Shown here one piece after another: positions 24,170 to 32,512 of a stretch of 59,689 bases of DNA; positions within the stretch are counted from its first letter, which is position 1; every line of letters starts with the position of its first letter. A program made the translations under genes and the position numbers. Origin of the DNA: Agromyces sp. Soil535 (lineage in GTDB: Bacteria > Actinomycetota > Actinomycetes > Actinomycetales > Microbacteriaceae); assembly GCF_001428255.1 (NCBI RefSeq), contig NZ_LMRW01000024.1, positions 1 to 59,689 on the forward strand, written 5' to 3'. A model generated the notes under the pieces. That model had not been told where the DNA came from and made no database searches. It was given only the letters and a program-made list of their open reading frames with translations.

Positions 24170-24721
24170 TCAGTGCACCACGTCGTACACGGCCTTGACG
24201 ACTCCGTTGGAGTAGGCCTCGTGCTCGACGAGCTGCAGCTTGCCGGTCTCACGACCGCTGAAGAGGCGCTTGCCATCGCCGAGGACGACCGGGAAGACGA
24301 GCAGGTGGTAGCGGTCGACCAGCCCGGCTTCGCCCAGGCCTTGAGCCAGCATGGCGCTGCCGTGCACGAGGACGTTGCCGCCCTCGCCCTCCTTGAGTCG
24401 CGCGACCTCGTCGATCGAGCGAAGCACCGAGGTGTTGTTCCACTCGGGGTCGCTCAGCGTGGTCGACACGACGTACTTCGGCATCGCGTTGTACTCCGCG
24501 AACTCCTCCATCGTCGGCCAGACGGGGGCGAACTCGTCATAGCTCACGCGCCCGATGAGCATCGCGCCGGCCTCGACCTGCTCGCGACCCTTGATCTCGT
24601 ACGCCTCCTCGACGAACGGGACCTCCTTGAACGTCCACCCGGCCCGCGGGTGCGACCCGCCGCCGGGCGAGTCGATGACGCCATCGAGGCTGATGAATTC
24701 GGTGACGATGAGCGTGCGCAT
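24170..24721 (-). CDS. Dihydrofolate reductase family protein (RibD C-terminal-like)
   Basis: 183 residues. LIVTEFISLDGVIDSPGG opens the fold; AMLIGRVSYDEFAPVWP, KYVVSTTLSDPEWNNT and VHGSAMLAQGLGEAGLVDRYHLLVFPVVLGDGKRLF are the standard order of the RibD-C/YwjB-like reductases. These bind NADPH, but the substrate is usually unknown and is not folate. Ribosome binding site GGAG before the ATG. Divergent from the alcohol dehydrogenase. Confidence 0.88.
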   Translation of the reverse strand: MRTLIVTEFISLDGVIDSPGGGSHPRAGWTFKEVPFVEEAYEIKGREQVEAGAMLIGRVSYDEFAPVWPTMEEFAEYNAMPKYVVSTTLSDPEWNNTSVLRSIDEVARLKEGEGGNVLVHGSAMLAQGLGEAGLVDRYHLLVFPVVLGDGKRLFSGRETGKLQLVEHEAYSNGVVKAVYDVVH

Positions 24722-24928
24722 GGCGATCTCCTTGTTCTCCGAGGCGGTGTCTCCGTCTCATTCTGGACGTCGAACGAGGAGCGGGCGAGATCGACAGCGA
24801 GACCGAAAAGGGCAACGCGGATGCAGCGGGCCGGCGTCTCCGCAGGACCAAGGACCCGGGCAGCGGATGCCTCGCGACCAAGACTGGGGCACGGTGCATC
24901 CGGCACCACCACCCCAGGAGGAGTCAAC

Positions 24929-25951
24929 ATGCGTGCAGCCGTCGTGACGGCATTCGACCGGCCGGTGACGCTCGAGGAGCGCCCGATCCCCGAACCCGGA
25001 CCGGGCCAGGTGCTCGTGCGCCTGGAGACCTGTGGCCTGTGCCACACCGACATCCATGCGATGCGTGGAGACTGGCCCGTGAAGCCCGGCCTGCCGTTCG
25101 TGCCCGGGCACGAGGGGGTCGGCATCGTCGACAAGCTCGGCGACGGCGTCACGTCGCGGTCGGTCGGCCAGCGCGTCGCCATGGCCTGGCTCGGTCAGGC
25201 GTGCGGGGAATGCCGCTACTGCATCGACGGCCGCGAGAACCTGTGCGAGCAGCAGCAGAACACCGGCTACTCCATCGACGGCGGCTACGCCGAGTACGCG
25301 ATCGCCGACGCCAGGTTCGCGGTCCTCGTGCCCGACGGGATCTCGCCCCTGGATGCCGCTCCGCTCACGTGCGCCGGCGTGACCACGTACGCGGCCGTGA
25401 AGGCCGCGAAGGTGGTGCCGGGCGAGCGCGTCGCGGTCTTCGGCATCGGCGGGCTCGGGCACCTCGCGGTGCAGTATGCACGGCTCGTCGGCGCCGAGGT
25501 GATCGCGGTCGACATCACCGAGGAGAAGCTCGAGCTGGCGCGCGAGCTGGGCGCCGATCACGTCATCAATGCGAAGACGGTCGACCCGACCGCCGAGATC
25601 GCACGCCTCGGCGGCGCCGACGTCGCCATCGTGCTCGCGGTCGCACCCCAGGTGTTCGGCCAGGCTTTCGCTTCGCTGAGTCGCGGCGGACGGCTCGTGC
25701 TCGTGTCGCTGCCGGCCGAAGGCACCCTCACCGTGCCGATCTTCGACACCGTGCTCAAGGGCATCTCGATCATCGGATCGATCGTCGGCACTCGGCAGGA
25801 CCTCGCGGAGGTGTTCGCACTCCACGCGCTCGGCCGTACCCGGGTGGTCGCGGTTCCGCGCGACCTGAGCGACGTGAACGAGGCCGTCGAGGAGGTGCTG
25901 AGCGGCGACGTCCCCGCCCGGCTCGTGTTCGCCTACGGCAGCGCGAACTGA
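24929..25951 (+). CDS. adhP: Zinc-dependent alcohol dehydrogenase (AdhP-like)
   Basis: 340 residues, the family length. Catalytic zinc ligands are in CGLCHTDIH (first Cys about residue 37) and PGHEGVGIV; structural zinc is bound by the four Cys in CGECRYCIDGRENLC. The NAD-binding segment is FGIGGLGHLAVQYA. Together these match the AdhP group, which oxidises ethanol and other primary alcohols or reduces aldehydes. A strong AGGAGGAG site lies six bases before the ATG. Single gene; gap of 18 bases to the convergent transporter. Confidence 0.93.
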   Translation: MRAAVVTAFDRPVTLEERPIPEPGPGQVLVRLETCGLCHTDIHAMRGDWPVKPGLPFVPGHEGVGIVDKLGDGVTSRSVGQRVAMAWLGQACGECRYCIDGRENLCEQQQNTGYSIDGGYAEYAIADARFAVLVPDGISPLDAAPLTCAGVTTYAAVKAAKVVPGERVAVFGIGGLGHLAVQYARLVGAEVIAVDITEEKLELARELGADHVINAKTVDPTAEIARLGGADVAIVLAVAPQVFGQAFASLSRGGRLVLVSLPAEGTLTVPIFDTVLKGISIIGSIVGTRQDLAEVFALHALGRTRVVAVPRDLSDVNEAVEEVLSGDVPARLVFAYGSAN

Positions 25952-25969
25952 GCCGACGGCTCGGGTCGT

Positions 25970-26929
25970 CTACCGCGATTCGGCGTCGGCCGACAACGGC
26001 CTCCGCCCACCCGATGGGGATCCGACCTGCTCGGCGCACGCCTCCTCCGTCCCCTCCGCCGCGACCAGCTCACGCCGTCGGCGGGTCACGAGGAAGGAGC
26101 CGGCGAGCACGAGGACGAATCCGACGATCGTCCACACCGTGACCCGCTCGCCGAGCACGACGGCGCCCGCGATGATGGCGACGGCGGGATTGACATAGGT
26201 GATCGCGGTCGCCTTCACGGGGCCGATCTCGGCGACCAGGCCGACCATCAGCAGGAACGCGAGGGCACTGCAGACCACGGCGAGCACGAGGATGGACACG
26301 ATGACCGCCGTGGACGGCAACGCCGTCGGCCAGCCGCCGGTCAGCAGCACGAACGGCACGTAGACGACGGCGGTGGCGGCGAGGGACACGGCGACGACGC
26401 CGACGCCGGGGAGGTCGGACATCCACCGCGCGAGGATCGCCGGACCCAGCGCGTAGCCGACGACCACGACCGCCATCTCCGCGACGGCGATCAAGTCGGA
26501 CCCTGCGATGTCCAGGCCGACCAGCGCCGCGACGCCGAGCATGCCGAGGGTGATCCCGAGCCAGTTCATCCGGGAGAGCCGTTCGGGACGGCCCATCGCG
26601 AACGCGATGGCCACTCCGGCGAGCGGCACGGTGGCCAGCAGCAGCCCCGCGGTCGAGCTGGGCAGGCGCTGCTCGGCCGAGCTCAGGAAGTACCACGGAA
26701 GGATGATCTCGACGACCGTGTAGACCAGCATGGGCTTCCACCGGCGCACCACCTGAGCCACCTCGCGCCGGAAGAACGCCAGCGGCAGCAGCAGGATCGC
26801 GGCCAGGGCCGACCGTGAGAGGACCACCATCGCGGGATCCAGCTCGCTCACCGCCACCTTGATGAACAGGTACGGGATGCCCCAGGCGATCCCGAGCGAG
26901 ACGAACAGGATCAGCCCTCGACGAGTCAC
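25970..26929 (-). CDS. EamA-family (DMT) transporter
   Basis: 319 residues with ten membrane helices arranged as two EamA repeats of five; the cytoplasmic C-terminal tail of about 30 residues is charged. The GIPYLFIKVAVSELDPAMVV start, the PLAGVAIAFAMGRPERL segment in repeat one and the AITYVNPAVAIIAGAVVLGE segment in repeat two are typical of the drug/metabolite transporter superfamily. The substrate could be an amino acid or a drug. The start is GTG 26929, with CAGAAT six bases upstream, close to the leaderless pattern. Confidence 0.88.
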   Translation of the reverse strand: MTRRGLILFVSLGIAWGIPYLFIKVAVSELDPAMVVLSRSALAAILLLPLAFFRREVAQVVRRWKPMLVYTVVEIILPWYFLSSAEQRLPSSTAGLLLATVPLAGVAIAFAMGRPERLSRMNWLGITLGMLGVAALVGLDIAGSDLIAVAEMAVVVVGYALGPAILARWMSDLPGVGVVAVSLAATAVVYVPFVLLTGGWPTALPSTAVIVSILVLAVVCSALAFLLMVGLVAEIGPVKATAITYVNPAVAIIAGAVVLGERVTVWTIVGFVLVLAGSFLVTRRRRELVAAEGTEEACAEQVGSPSGGRRPLSADAESR

Positions 26930-27080
26930 CTGCTCATTCTGGTCGCTGCCGCCGACAACCAGCGACGAGGTGCTGCCGAGTCACCGCGATTTCCTGCCGA
27001 CTGCGGACCCACCGCGAAGGCGACCGCGGAGGCGACACCGACGTCCCGGCGTCGCCTCCGCTGGTCGGCGGCGTGACGGA

Positions 27081-28079
27081 TCAGCCCTGCGCGAGCAGCT
27101 CCAGCGTGTCGACGACGCGATTCGAGAAGCCCCACTCGTTGTCGTACCACGCGACGACCTTGACGTGCTTGCCGTCGACGCGGGTGAGCGCGACGTCGAA
27201 GATCGACGACGCCGGGTTGCCCGTGATGTCGGACGACACGAGCGGGTCCTCGGAGTACTCGAGGATGCCGGCCAGCGGGCCGGACGCGGCAGCCTGGTAC
27301 GCCGCGAGCACCTCGTCGCGCGTCACCTCGCGCAACACCGTCGTGTTCAACTCGACGATCGAGCCGACGGGCACGGGCACGCGGATCGAGTCGCCCGAGA
27401 GCTTGCCTTCGAGGCCCGGCAGCACGAGGCCGATCGCCTTCGCGGCGCCGGTGGTCGTCGGCACGATGTTCACGCCGGCGGCACGGGCGCGGCGCGGGTC
27501 GCGGTGGGGGCCGTCCTGCAGGTTCTGCTCCTGGGTGTACGCATGCACGGTCGTCATGAAGCCGTGCTCGACGCCGGCGAGGTCGTCGAGCACCTTCGCG
27601 AGCGGGGCGAGCGCGTTCGTGGTGCACGAGGCGTTCGAGACGATCGTGTGCGCGGCGGGATCGTACGCGTCGGTGTTCACGCCGTAGGCGAGCGTCACGT
27701 CGGCGCCGTCGGCGGGGGCGCTCACGAGCACCTTCTTGGCCCCGGCATCGAGGTGGGCACGGGCAGCGGATGCCGCGGTGAACCGGCCGGTCGACTCGAG
27801 CACGACGTCGACCTCGAGCTCGGCCCACGGCAGGTTCGCGGGGTCGCGCTCGGCGAGCACGGTGACGCGGCGACCGTCGACCACGAGGGTGTCTCCGTCG
27901 ACCTCGACGGGACGACCGAGCCGTCCAGCGGAGCTGTCGAAACGGAGCAGCTGCGCGAGCGCCTTCGGGTCGGTGAGGTCGTTGACGGCGACGACCTCGA
28001 GGTCGGAGTCGCGCTCGAGCAGGGCGCGGAGCACATTGCGGCCGATGCGACCGAATCCGTTGACGGCGATGCGAGTCAT
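27081..28079 (-). CDS. gap: Type I glyceraldehyde-3-phosphate dehydrogenase
   Basis: 332 residues, cytoplasmic, central glycolysis. AVNGFGRIGRNVLRAL is the NAD-binding start, SNASCTTNALAPLAKVL holds the catalytic Cys (about residue 151), and VVAWYDNEWGFSNRVVDT is the family ending. The substrate residues THxxT are present as TTVHAYTQEQN, and TTTGAAKAIG follows. Monocistronic: in most actinobacteria gap lies in an operon with pgk and tpiA, so a lone copy here may be a second, NAD-linked form. Confidence 0.96.
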   Translation of the reverse strand: MTRIAVNGFGRIGRNVLRALLERDSDLEVVAVNDLTDPKALAQLLRFDSSAGRLGRPVEVDGDTLVVDGRRVTVLAERDPANLPWAELEVDVVLESTGRFTAASAARAHLDAGAKKVLVSAPADGADVTLAYGVNTDAYDPAAHTIVSNASCTTNALAPLAKVLDDLAGVEHGFMTTVHAYTQEQNLQDGPHRDPRRARAAGVNIVPTTTGAAKAIGLVLPGLEGKLSGDSIRVPVPVGSIVELNTTVLREVTRDEVLAAYQAAASGPLAGILEYSEDPLVSSDITGNPASSIFDVALTRVDGKHVKVVAWYDNEWGFSNRVVDTLELLAQG

Positions 28080-28177
28080 TGAGGGGAGTCCTTTCGTTCC
28101 CCTCCACGGTCGTTGGTCGGCCCGCGGCGCGGCAGTGGCTGGAACGACAGGGTGCGCAAGATTCGCGCCAATCCTAC

Positions 28178-28357
28178 TCAGCGCTCGACCGGCACCAGCG
28201 TCACCTCGCGCAGCTCCCCTGCATCCGCGACGTCGACCCAGTCGCCGCCGTGGATCACGACGTCGGCGTCGTCGATCGCGCGCCACACGGCATCGGGCAA
28301 CCGCCGTGCCCGCGCGGGCACGAGCGTGTCGGAGATGAGCAGCAGCCGGGTCGCCAC
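28178..28357 (-). pseudogene. MJ0936/YfcE-type metallophosphoesterase with a large internal deletion
   Basis: 59 residues. The first 43 match the opening of the family (RLLLISDTLVPARARRLPD, then ADVVIHGGDWVD). The last 15 (DAGELREVTLVPVER) match the end of full-length members, which run to about 160 residues. About 100 residues with most metal ligands are missing between, with the frame kept. The first metal motif, usually SDTH, reads SDTL. It is therefore a relic, not a truncated contig end. The GTG start is in a sensible place, so a peptide could be made, but phosphodiesterase activity is not possible. Confidence 0.75.
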
Positions 28358-28380
28358 CGTCCCATCATCGCGCGCGCCCC

Positions 28381-28416
28381 GCGGCATCCGCTCGGCTCGC
28401 GGCATCCGCTCGGCTC
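28381..28416. repeat. 18-bp tandem duplication
   Basis: GCGGCATCCGCTCGGCTC occurs twice in a row (28381-28398, 28399-28416) between the phosphoesterase relic and the GlxA-type gene. Each copy includes GCGGCATCCGC, the word overrepresented in this genome. Confidence 0.8.
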
Positions 28417-28419
28417 GCT

Positions 28420-29376
28420 TCAGGCGGCCGGCTCCGCGAACGTGTGACGGTACTCGCTCGGCGACGTGCCGAGAATGCGGTGGAAGTGCAAGCGCAGGTT
28501 CGCGCCCGTGCCGAGGCCCACGCGGTCGGCGACCTGCTCGACCCCGAGGTCGGTGCGCTCGAGCAGCTCGCGCGCGAGGTCGATGCGGGCGCGGAGGATC
28601 CACTGCATCGGCGTGTAGCCGGTGTCCTCGAGGAACCGCCGCGAGAACGTGCGCGGCGACACGTTCGCGTTCCGCGCGAGGTCGGCGAGCGTCAGCGGCT
28701 CCTCGAGGCGCTCGATCGCCCACTGCCGCGTCGCCGCGAACAGCTCGCCGAGCGGCTCGGGCAGCGCGCGCGGCACGTACTGCGCCTGGCCGCCGCTGCG
28801 GTACGGCGCCGCGACGAGCCGCCGGGCGACGTGGTTCGAGAGCGCCACCCCGTGGTCGCGCCGCACGAGGTGCAGGCAGAGATCGATCCCGGATGCCGCG
28901 CCCGCCGACGTGAGCACGCGGCCCTCGTCGACGAACAGCACGTTCTCGTCGACGCGGACCGACGGGTGCCTCGTCTGCAGCGCATGCGTGTAGTGCCAGT
29001 GCGTCGTGGCCCGCCGGCCGTCGAGCAGACCGGTCGCGGCGAGCGCGAACGCGCCGGTCGAGATCGCGGCGAGGCGTGCGCCGCGATCGTGCGCGGCCCG
29101 TAGGGCATCGACGACCTCGGCGGGCGGATCCTCCTGGTCGGGATGCCGGTAGCCCGGGATGAAGATCGTCTCGGCCCACTCGAACGCCTCGAGCCCGTCG
29201 GCGACGTGGTACGAGAGGCCGTCGCCGCCGGTCACGGGCCCGGGGTGCGCGCCGCAGACGCGCACCTCGTAGGGCATGCTCTGCCGGGTCGTGAAGATCT
29301 GCGCCGGAATGCCGACGTCGAGTGGCTTGGCACCCTCGAGCACGAGCACGGCGACACGGTGGTTGCGGCGACTCAT
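28420..29376 (-). CDS. GlxA-family AraC-type transcriptional regulator
   Basis: 318 residues. Residues 1-180 form a DJ-1/PfpI-like domain (VLVLEGAKPLDVGIPAQIF, ISTGAFALAATGLLDGRRATTHW); the nucleophile Cys of true DJ-1 enzymes is replaced by Thr, as usual in GlxA-type regulators. Residues 215-315 form the double AraC helix-turn-helix (LTLADLARNANVSPRTFSRRF, GVEQVADRVGLGTGANLRLHF). It should bind DNA and sense a small molecule; targets are unknown. It diverges from the TPR-LuxR gene. Confidence 0.9.
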   Translation of the reverse strand: MSRRNHRVAVLVLEGAKPLDVGIPAQIFTTRQSMPYEVRVCGAHPGPVTGGDGLSYHVADGLEAFEWAETIFIPGYRHPDQEDPPAEVVDALRAAHDRGARLAAISTGAFALAATGLLDGRRATTHWHYTHALQTRHPSVRVDENVLFVDEGRVLTSAGAASGIDLCLHLVRRDHGVALSNHVARRLVAAPYRSGGQAQYVPRALPEPLGELFAATRQWAIERLEEPLTLADLARNANVSPRTFSRRFLEDTGYTPMQWILRARIDLARELLERTDLGVEQVADRVGLGTGANLRLHFHRILGTSPSEYRHTFAEPAA

Positions 29377-29451
29377 GCGGCCAGATTGCCATGCCTCGCA
29401 AGGATGCCGCCACCATTGCCGGGGTCACCCTCGCGGGCGGATACTGGCCCC

Positions 29452-31065
29452 ATGTCCGGGGCAGGCGCGCTGAGCGTCGTCGACTGGGTCGCCCGCTACG
29501 ACGAGCTGACGGCTCGCCGGCCGGAGCTCACGGCCTCGGAGCTCGACGACCTGGGGCTGGCGGCGTGGTTCCTCGGGCGCGAGGCCGAGTGCGAGCGCGC
29601 ATGGAACGCCGCCCACCTCGCCTACCTCGACGCCGGCGAGACGGATGCCGCGATCCGCTGCGTGTTCTGGCTGGGCTTCACCCGCGCCGATCAGGGCGAC
29701 ACCGTGCGAGCGGGCGCATGGATGTCGCGCCTGTTCGAGCTGTGCGGCCTCGCCGGGCGGCCGCCGCAGAGCGAGGCGACCGCGGTGCTCGCGCAGGCCG
29801 ACGCGGCATTCGGAGATGGTCGCCTCGAGGAGTCGGTGGACCTCGGCGAGCGCGCGGTCGCATTGGCGCAGGCCGCGCGCGACCCCGACATCGAGGTCCT
29901 CGCCACGATGACCCTCGCGCGCTCGCTCATCTTCAACGGCCGCATCATCGAGGCATTCGCCTGCATGGACCGCGTCATGCTGGCCGTCTCGTCGGGTCGG
30001 GTGGGCGTCCGCGCCGCGGGCCCTGTCTACTGTGCGGTGATCGCGAGCTGCCTCGAGCGGTGGGACGTCGAACGCGCCCGTGTGTGGACCCGCGATCTCA
30101 GCGAGTGGTGCGACGCGCAGCGGGGACTCGAGCCGTTCCGCGGGGAGTGCTCGGTGAACCGTGCGAGCGTGCTGCGGCTGCTCGGTGAATGGGACGAGGC
30201 CACGACGACCCTCACGGAGGTCTGCGATCACGAGCGGGATGCCCACACCCTCGAGTACGCGTACTACGGGCTCGGCGAGCTCTGCCGTCTCGTCGGTCGC
30301 CGGGCGGAGGCCGAGGCGGCCTACCGGCACGCGGCCGAGCTCGGGCGCGAAGTGCAGCCCGGCCTCGCGCTGCTGCGGCGGGATGCCGGCCGGTTCTCCC
30401 CGGCGCGCTCGGGCATCGCGCGGGCACTCGAGGCGTCGCCCACGCCGGGCACCCGCGCCGAACTGCTCGCCGCGCAGGTCGAGCTCGAGGTCGAGCACGG
30501 GGACTGGGACGTCGCCGCTCGCGCCGCAGCCGAACTGCGCGCGATGGCGGACACGCTCGGCACGATCTACCTGCAGGCGCAGGCCGACCGCGCCGAGGCC
30601 TGTCTGCTGATCGGCACGGATGCCCCTGAGCAGGCGCTCCCCCTGCTGCGCAGCTCCTGGGCGGTCTGGCGACGGCTCGAGGCTCCATACGAAGCGGCCG
30701 TGACTCGCGTGCTCATGGGCCGCGCGAACCGCGCGTTCGGCGACGAGGAGGCCGCGCAACTGGAGTTCGACGCCGCCCGCACCGTGCTGGGCGAACTCGG
30801 GGCGGTCGCCGACCTCGACCGGCTCGAGCGGATCGCGGCCGAGCCCGGCCGGCCTGCGGCATCCGCTGGGCTCACGAGGCGGGAGCTCGAGGTGCTGCGC
30901 CTCATCGCGAGCGGCCTGTCGAACCGGCAGATCGCGACCGAGCTCTTCCTCAGCGAGCGCACGGTGGCGCGGCACGTCAGCAACATCCTCGGCAAGCTCG
31001 GCCTCGCCAACCGCGCCGCTGCGACGGCGTTCGCCTTCGAGCACGGGCTGAACGCCATGGCCTGA
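29452..31065 (+). CDS. TPR-containing LuxR-family regulator
   Basis: 537 residues. Residues 1-465 form a helical repeat array of TPR type (for example AAWFLGREAECERAWNAAHLAYLDAG, then YGLGELCRLVGRRAEAEAAYRHAAELG). Residues 475-535 are a LuxR helix-turn-helix: LTRRELEVLRLIASGLSNRQIATELFLSERTVARHVSNI. There is no ATPase domain, unlike the related MalT/LAL proteins, so signalling probably uses protein-protein contacts through the repeats. The flavin monooxygenase starts 136 bases downstream on the same strand and is a likely target. GATACT lies six bases before the ATG. Confidence 0.88.
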   Translation: MSGAGALSVVDWVARYDELTARRPELTASELDDLGLAAWFLGREAECERAWNAAHLAYLDAGETDAAIRCVFWLGFTRADQGDTVRAGAWMSRLFELCGLAGRPPQSEATAVLAQADAAFGDGRLEESVDLGERAVALAQAARDPDIEVLATMTLARSLIFNGRIIEAFACMDRVMLAVSSGRVGVRAAGPVYCAVIASCLERWDVERARVWTRDLSEWCDAQRGLEPFRGECSVNRASVLRLLGEWDEATTTLTEVCDHERDAHTLEYAYYGLGELCRLVGRRAEAEAAYRHAAELGREVQPGLALLRRDAGRFSPARSGIARALEASPTPGTRAELLAAQVELEVEHGDWDVAARAAAELRAMADTLGTIYLQAQADRAEACLLIGTDAPEQALPLLRSSWAVWRRLEAPYEAAVTRVLMGRANRAFGDEEAAQLEFDAARTVLGELGAVADLDRLERIAAEPGRPAASAGLTRRELEVLRLIASGLSNRQIATELFLSERTVARHVSNILGKLGLANRAAATAFAFEHGLNAMA

Positions 31066-31110
31066 CGCCGGGCGACCCGACGCCGGGCGACCCGACGCCG
31101 GGCGACCCGA
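31066..31110. repeat. Triplicated 15-bp unit
   Basis: CGCCGGGCGACCCGA occurs three times in tandem (31066-31080, 31081-31095, 31096-31110), starting at the third base of the LuxR stop codon. The copies are identical, so the expansion is recent. No terminator hairpin is apparent in it. Confidence 0.9.
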
Positions 31111-31201
31111 CGGCGCAGGTCCTGGAATTGGTCATTTCTGCCGACGCGGCCCCGCAGCGGCATCCGTAGCGTCGCCCGCATCAGCCACGCAGGAGGCCAT
31201 C

Positions 31202-32314
31202 ATGTCCACCACCCTTCTCGACACCGCCGTCGTCGGTGCCGGCGCCGCCGGGCTCATGGTCGGCAAGCGCCTGGCCGAGCGCGGGGTGCGGTTCGAGCTG
31301 TTCGACGAGCACCCGCGCGTCGGCGACTCCTGGCGCGAGCGCTACCGCTCGCTTCGACTCTTCACCCCACGCCCCCTCCTCAGCCTGCCGGGACTGCGCA
31401 TCGACGTCGGCCGGTTCGCGTACCCCACCGGCGCGCAGATGGGCGACTACCTCGAGCAGTATGCGGAGCAGTTCCGCCTGCCGGTGCGCACGTCGGCGAG
31501 GGTCGTCGAACTGACGCGGCTGGCCAACGGCCGATTCCGCCTCGAACTCGCCGACGGCTCCGAGGTGCTCGCCGGGCACGTCATCGTGACCACCGGCGCG
31601 CATCGCCTCCCGATCGTGCCGGCGTTCGCGTCGGAGCTCGACCCTTCGATCCGCCAGCTCCACTCCGTGGAGTACCGCGGACGGGAGCAGTTCGCCGACG
31701 GGCCGGTGCTCGTGGTGGGGGCGGCGAATTCCGGCACGGATGTCGCGCTCGACGCCGCGCGCGCCGGTCATCCCGTGACGCTGGCCGGGCGGCATCCGGG
31801 CCACGTGCCCGTCGACATCGACACGCCGATCAGCAACCTCATCGGCGGGATCTTCGTGCGCTACATGCGAGGCATCACCATCGACTCCGCCAGGGGACGC
31901 GCGATGAAGGCGCAGGAGCTCGAGCACGGGGTCATGCTGGTGCGCAACAAGCCCGCCGACCTCGAACGCGCCGGCGTCGTGCGCGTCGGGCGCATCGACC
32001 GCGTCGAGGCGGGGCGCCCTCTGACGGAAGACGGCACGGTCATCGACGCGGCGACGGTCGTCTGGTGCACGGGGTCGCGTCCCGACCTGGGCTGGATCGA
32101 CATCGAAGGCGTCGTGGGCGTCGACGGGCACCCGATCGAGTACCGCGGTCTCGTGAGCGGATGCCCCGGCCTCGCGTTCGTGGGCATGCCGTTCCAGTAC
32201 TCGGTGGCGTCGTCGACGCTCGTGGGCATGGATCGCGACGCCGAATACGTCGTCGAGGCGCTCGGCGCGGCACCGGCTGACGTGCCCGTCGGCTCGTCGG
32301 AGATCGCCGCTTGA
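31202..32314 (+). CDS. Flavin-containing monooxygenase/NAD(P)-FAD oxidoreductase
   Basis: 370 residues. VVGAGAAGLMVGKRLAERG is the FAD-binding GxGxxG site, RYRSLRLFTPRPLLSLPG the substrate-loop region, and VLVVGAANSGTDVALDAARAG the second (NADPH) Rossmann start. The layout is that of small two-dinucleotide oxidoreductases of the YhlA/CzcO type, which perform Baeyer-Villiger-like or N-oxidation reactions or act as efflux-linked reductases. Substrate unknown. It follows the LuxR regulator on the same strand. Confidence 0.88.
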   Translation: MSTTLLDTAVVGAGAAGLMVGKRLAERGVRFELFDEHPRVGDSWRERYRSLRLFTPRPLLSLPGLRIDVGRFAYPTGAQMGDYLEQYAEQFRLPVRTSARVVELTRLANGRFRLELADGSEVLAGHVIVTTGAHRLPIVPAFASELDPSIRQLHSVEYRGREQFADGPVLVVGAANSGTDVALDAARAGHPVTLAGRHPGHVPVDIDTPISNLIGGIFVRYMRGITIDSARGRAMKAQELEHGVMLVRNKPADLERAGVVRVGRIDRVEAGRPLTEDGTVIDAATVVWCTGSRPDLGWIDIEGVVGVDGHPIEYRGLVSGCPGLAFVGMPFQYSVASSTLVGMDRDAEYVVEALGAAPADVPVGSSEIAA

Positions 32315-32512
32315 GCCGGCGGATCCTAGCCTGAGGGCGCGTCCAATTGAAGGGTCGCGCCCTCGAATCCGTTGCGTCGAAGGGCGTCGAACGACGATGC
32401 CGCGCGTCGCCGAATGATGACCCTCGTCAACCATTCCGCCGGCGCGAATCCGGTGCTACGTTTTCCGCACTGTGCCCGGCGATCCCGGGCGTTGCCTATG
32501 TAAGGAGAACCC

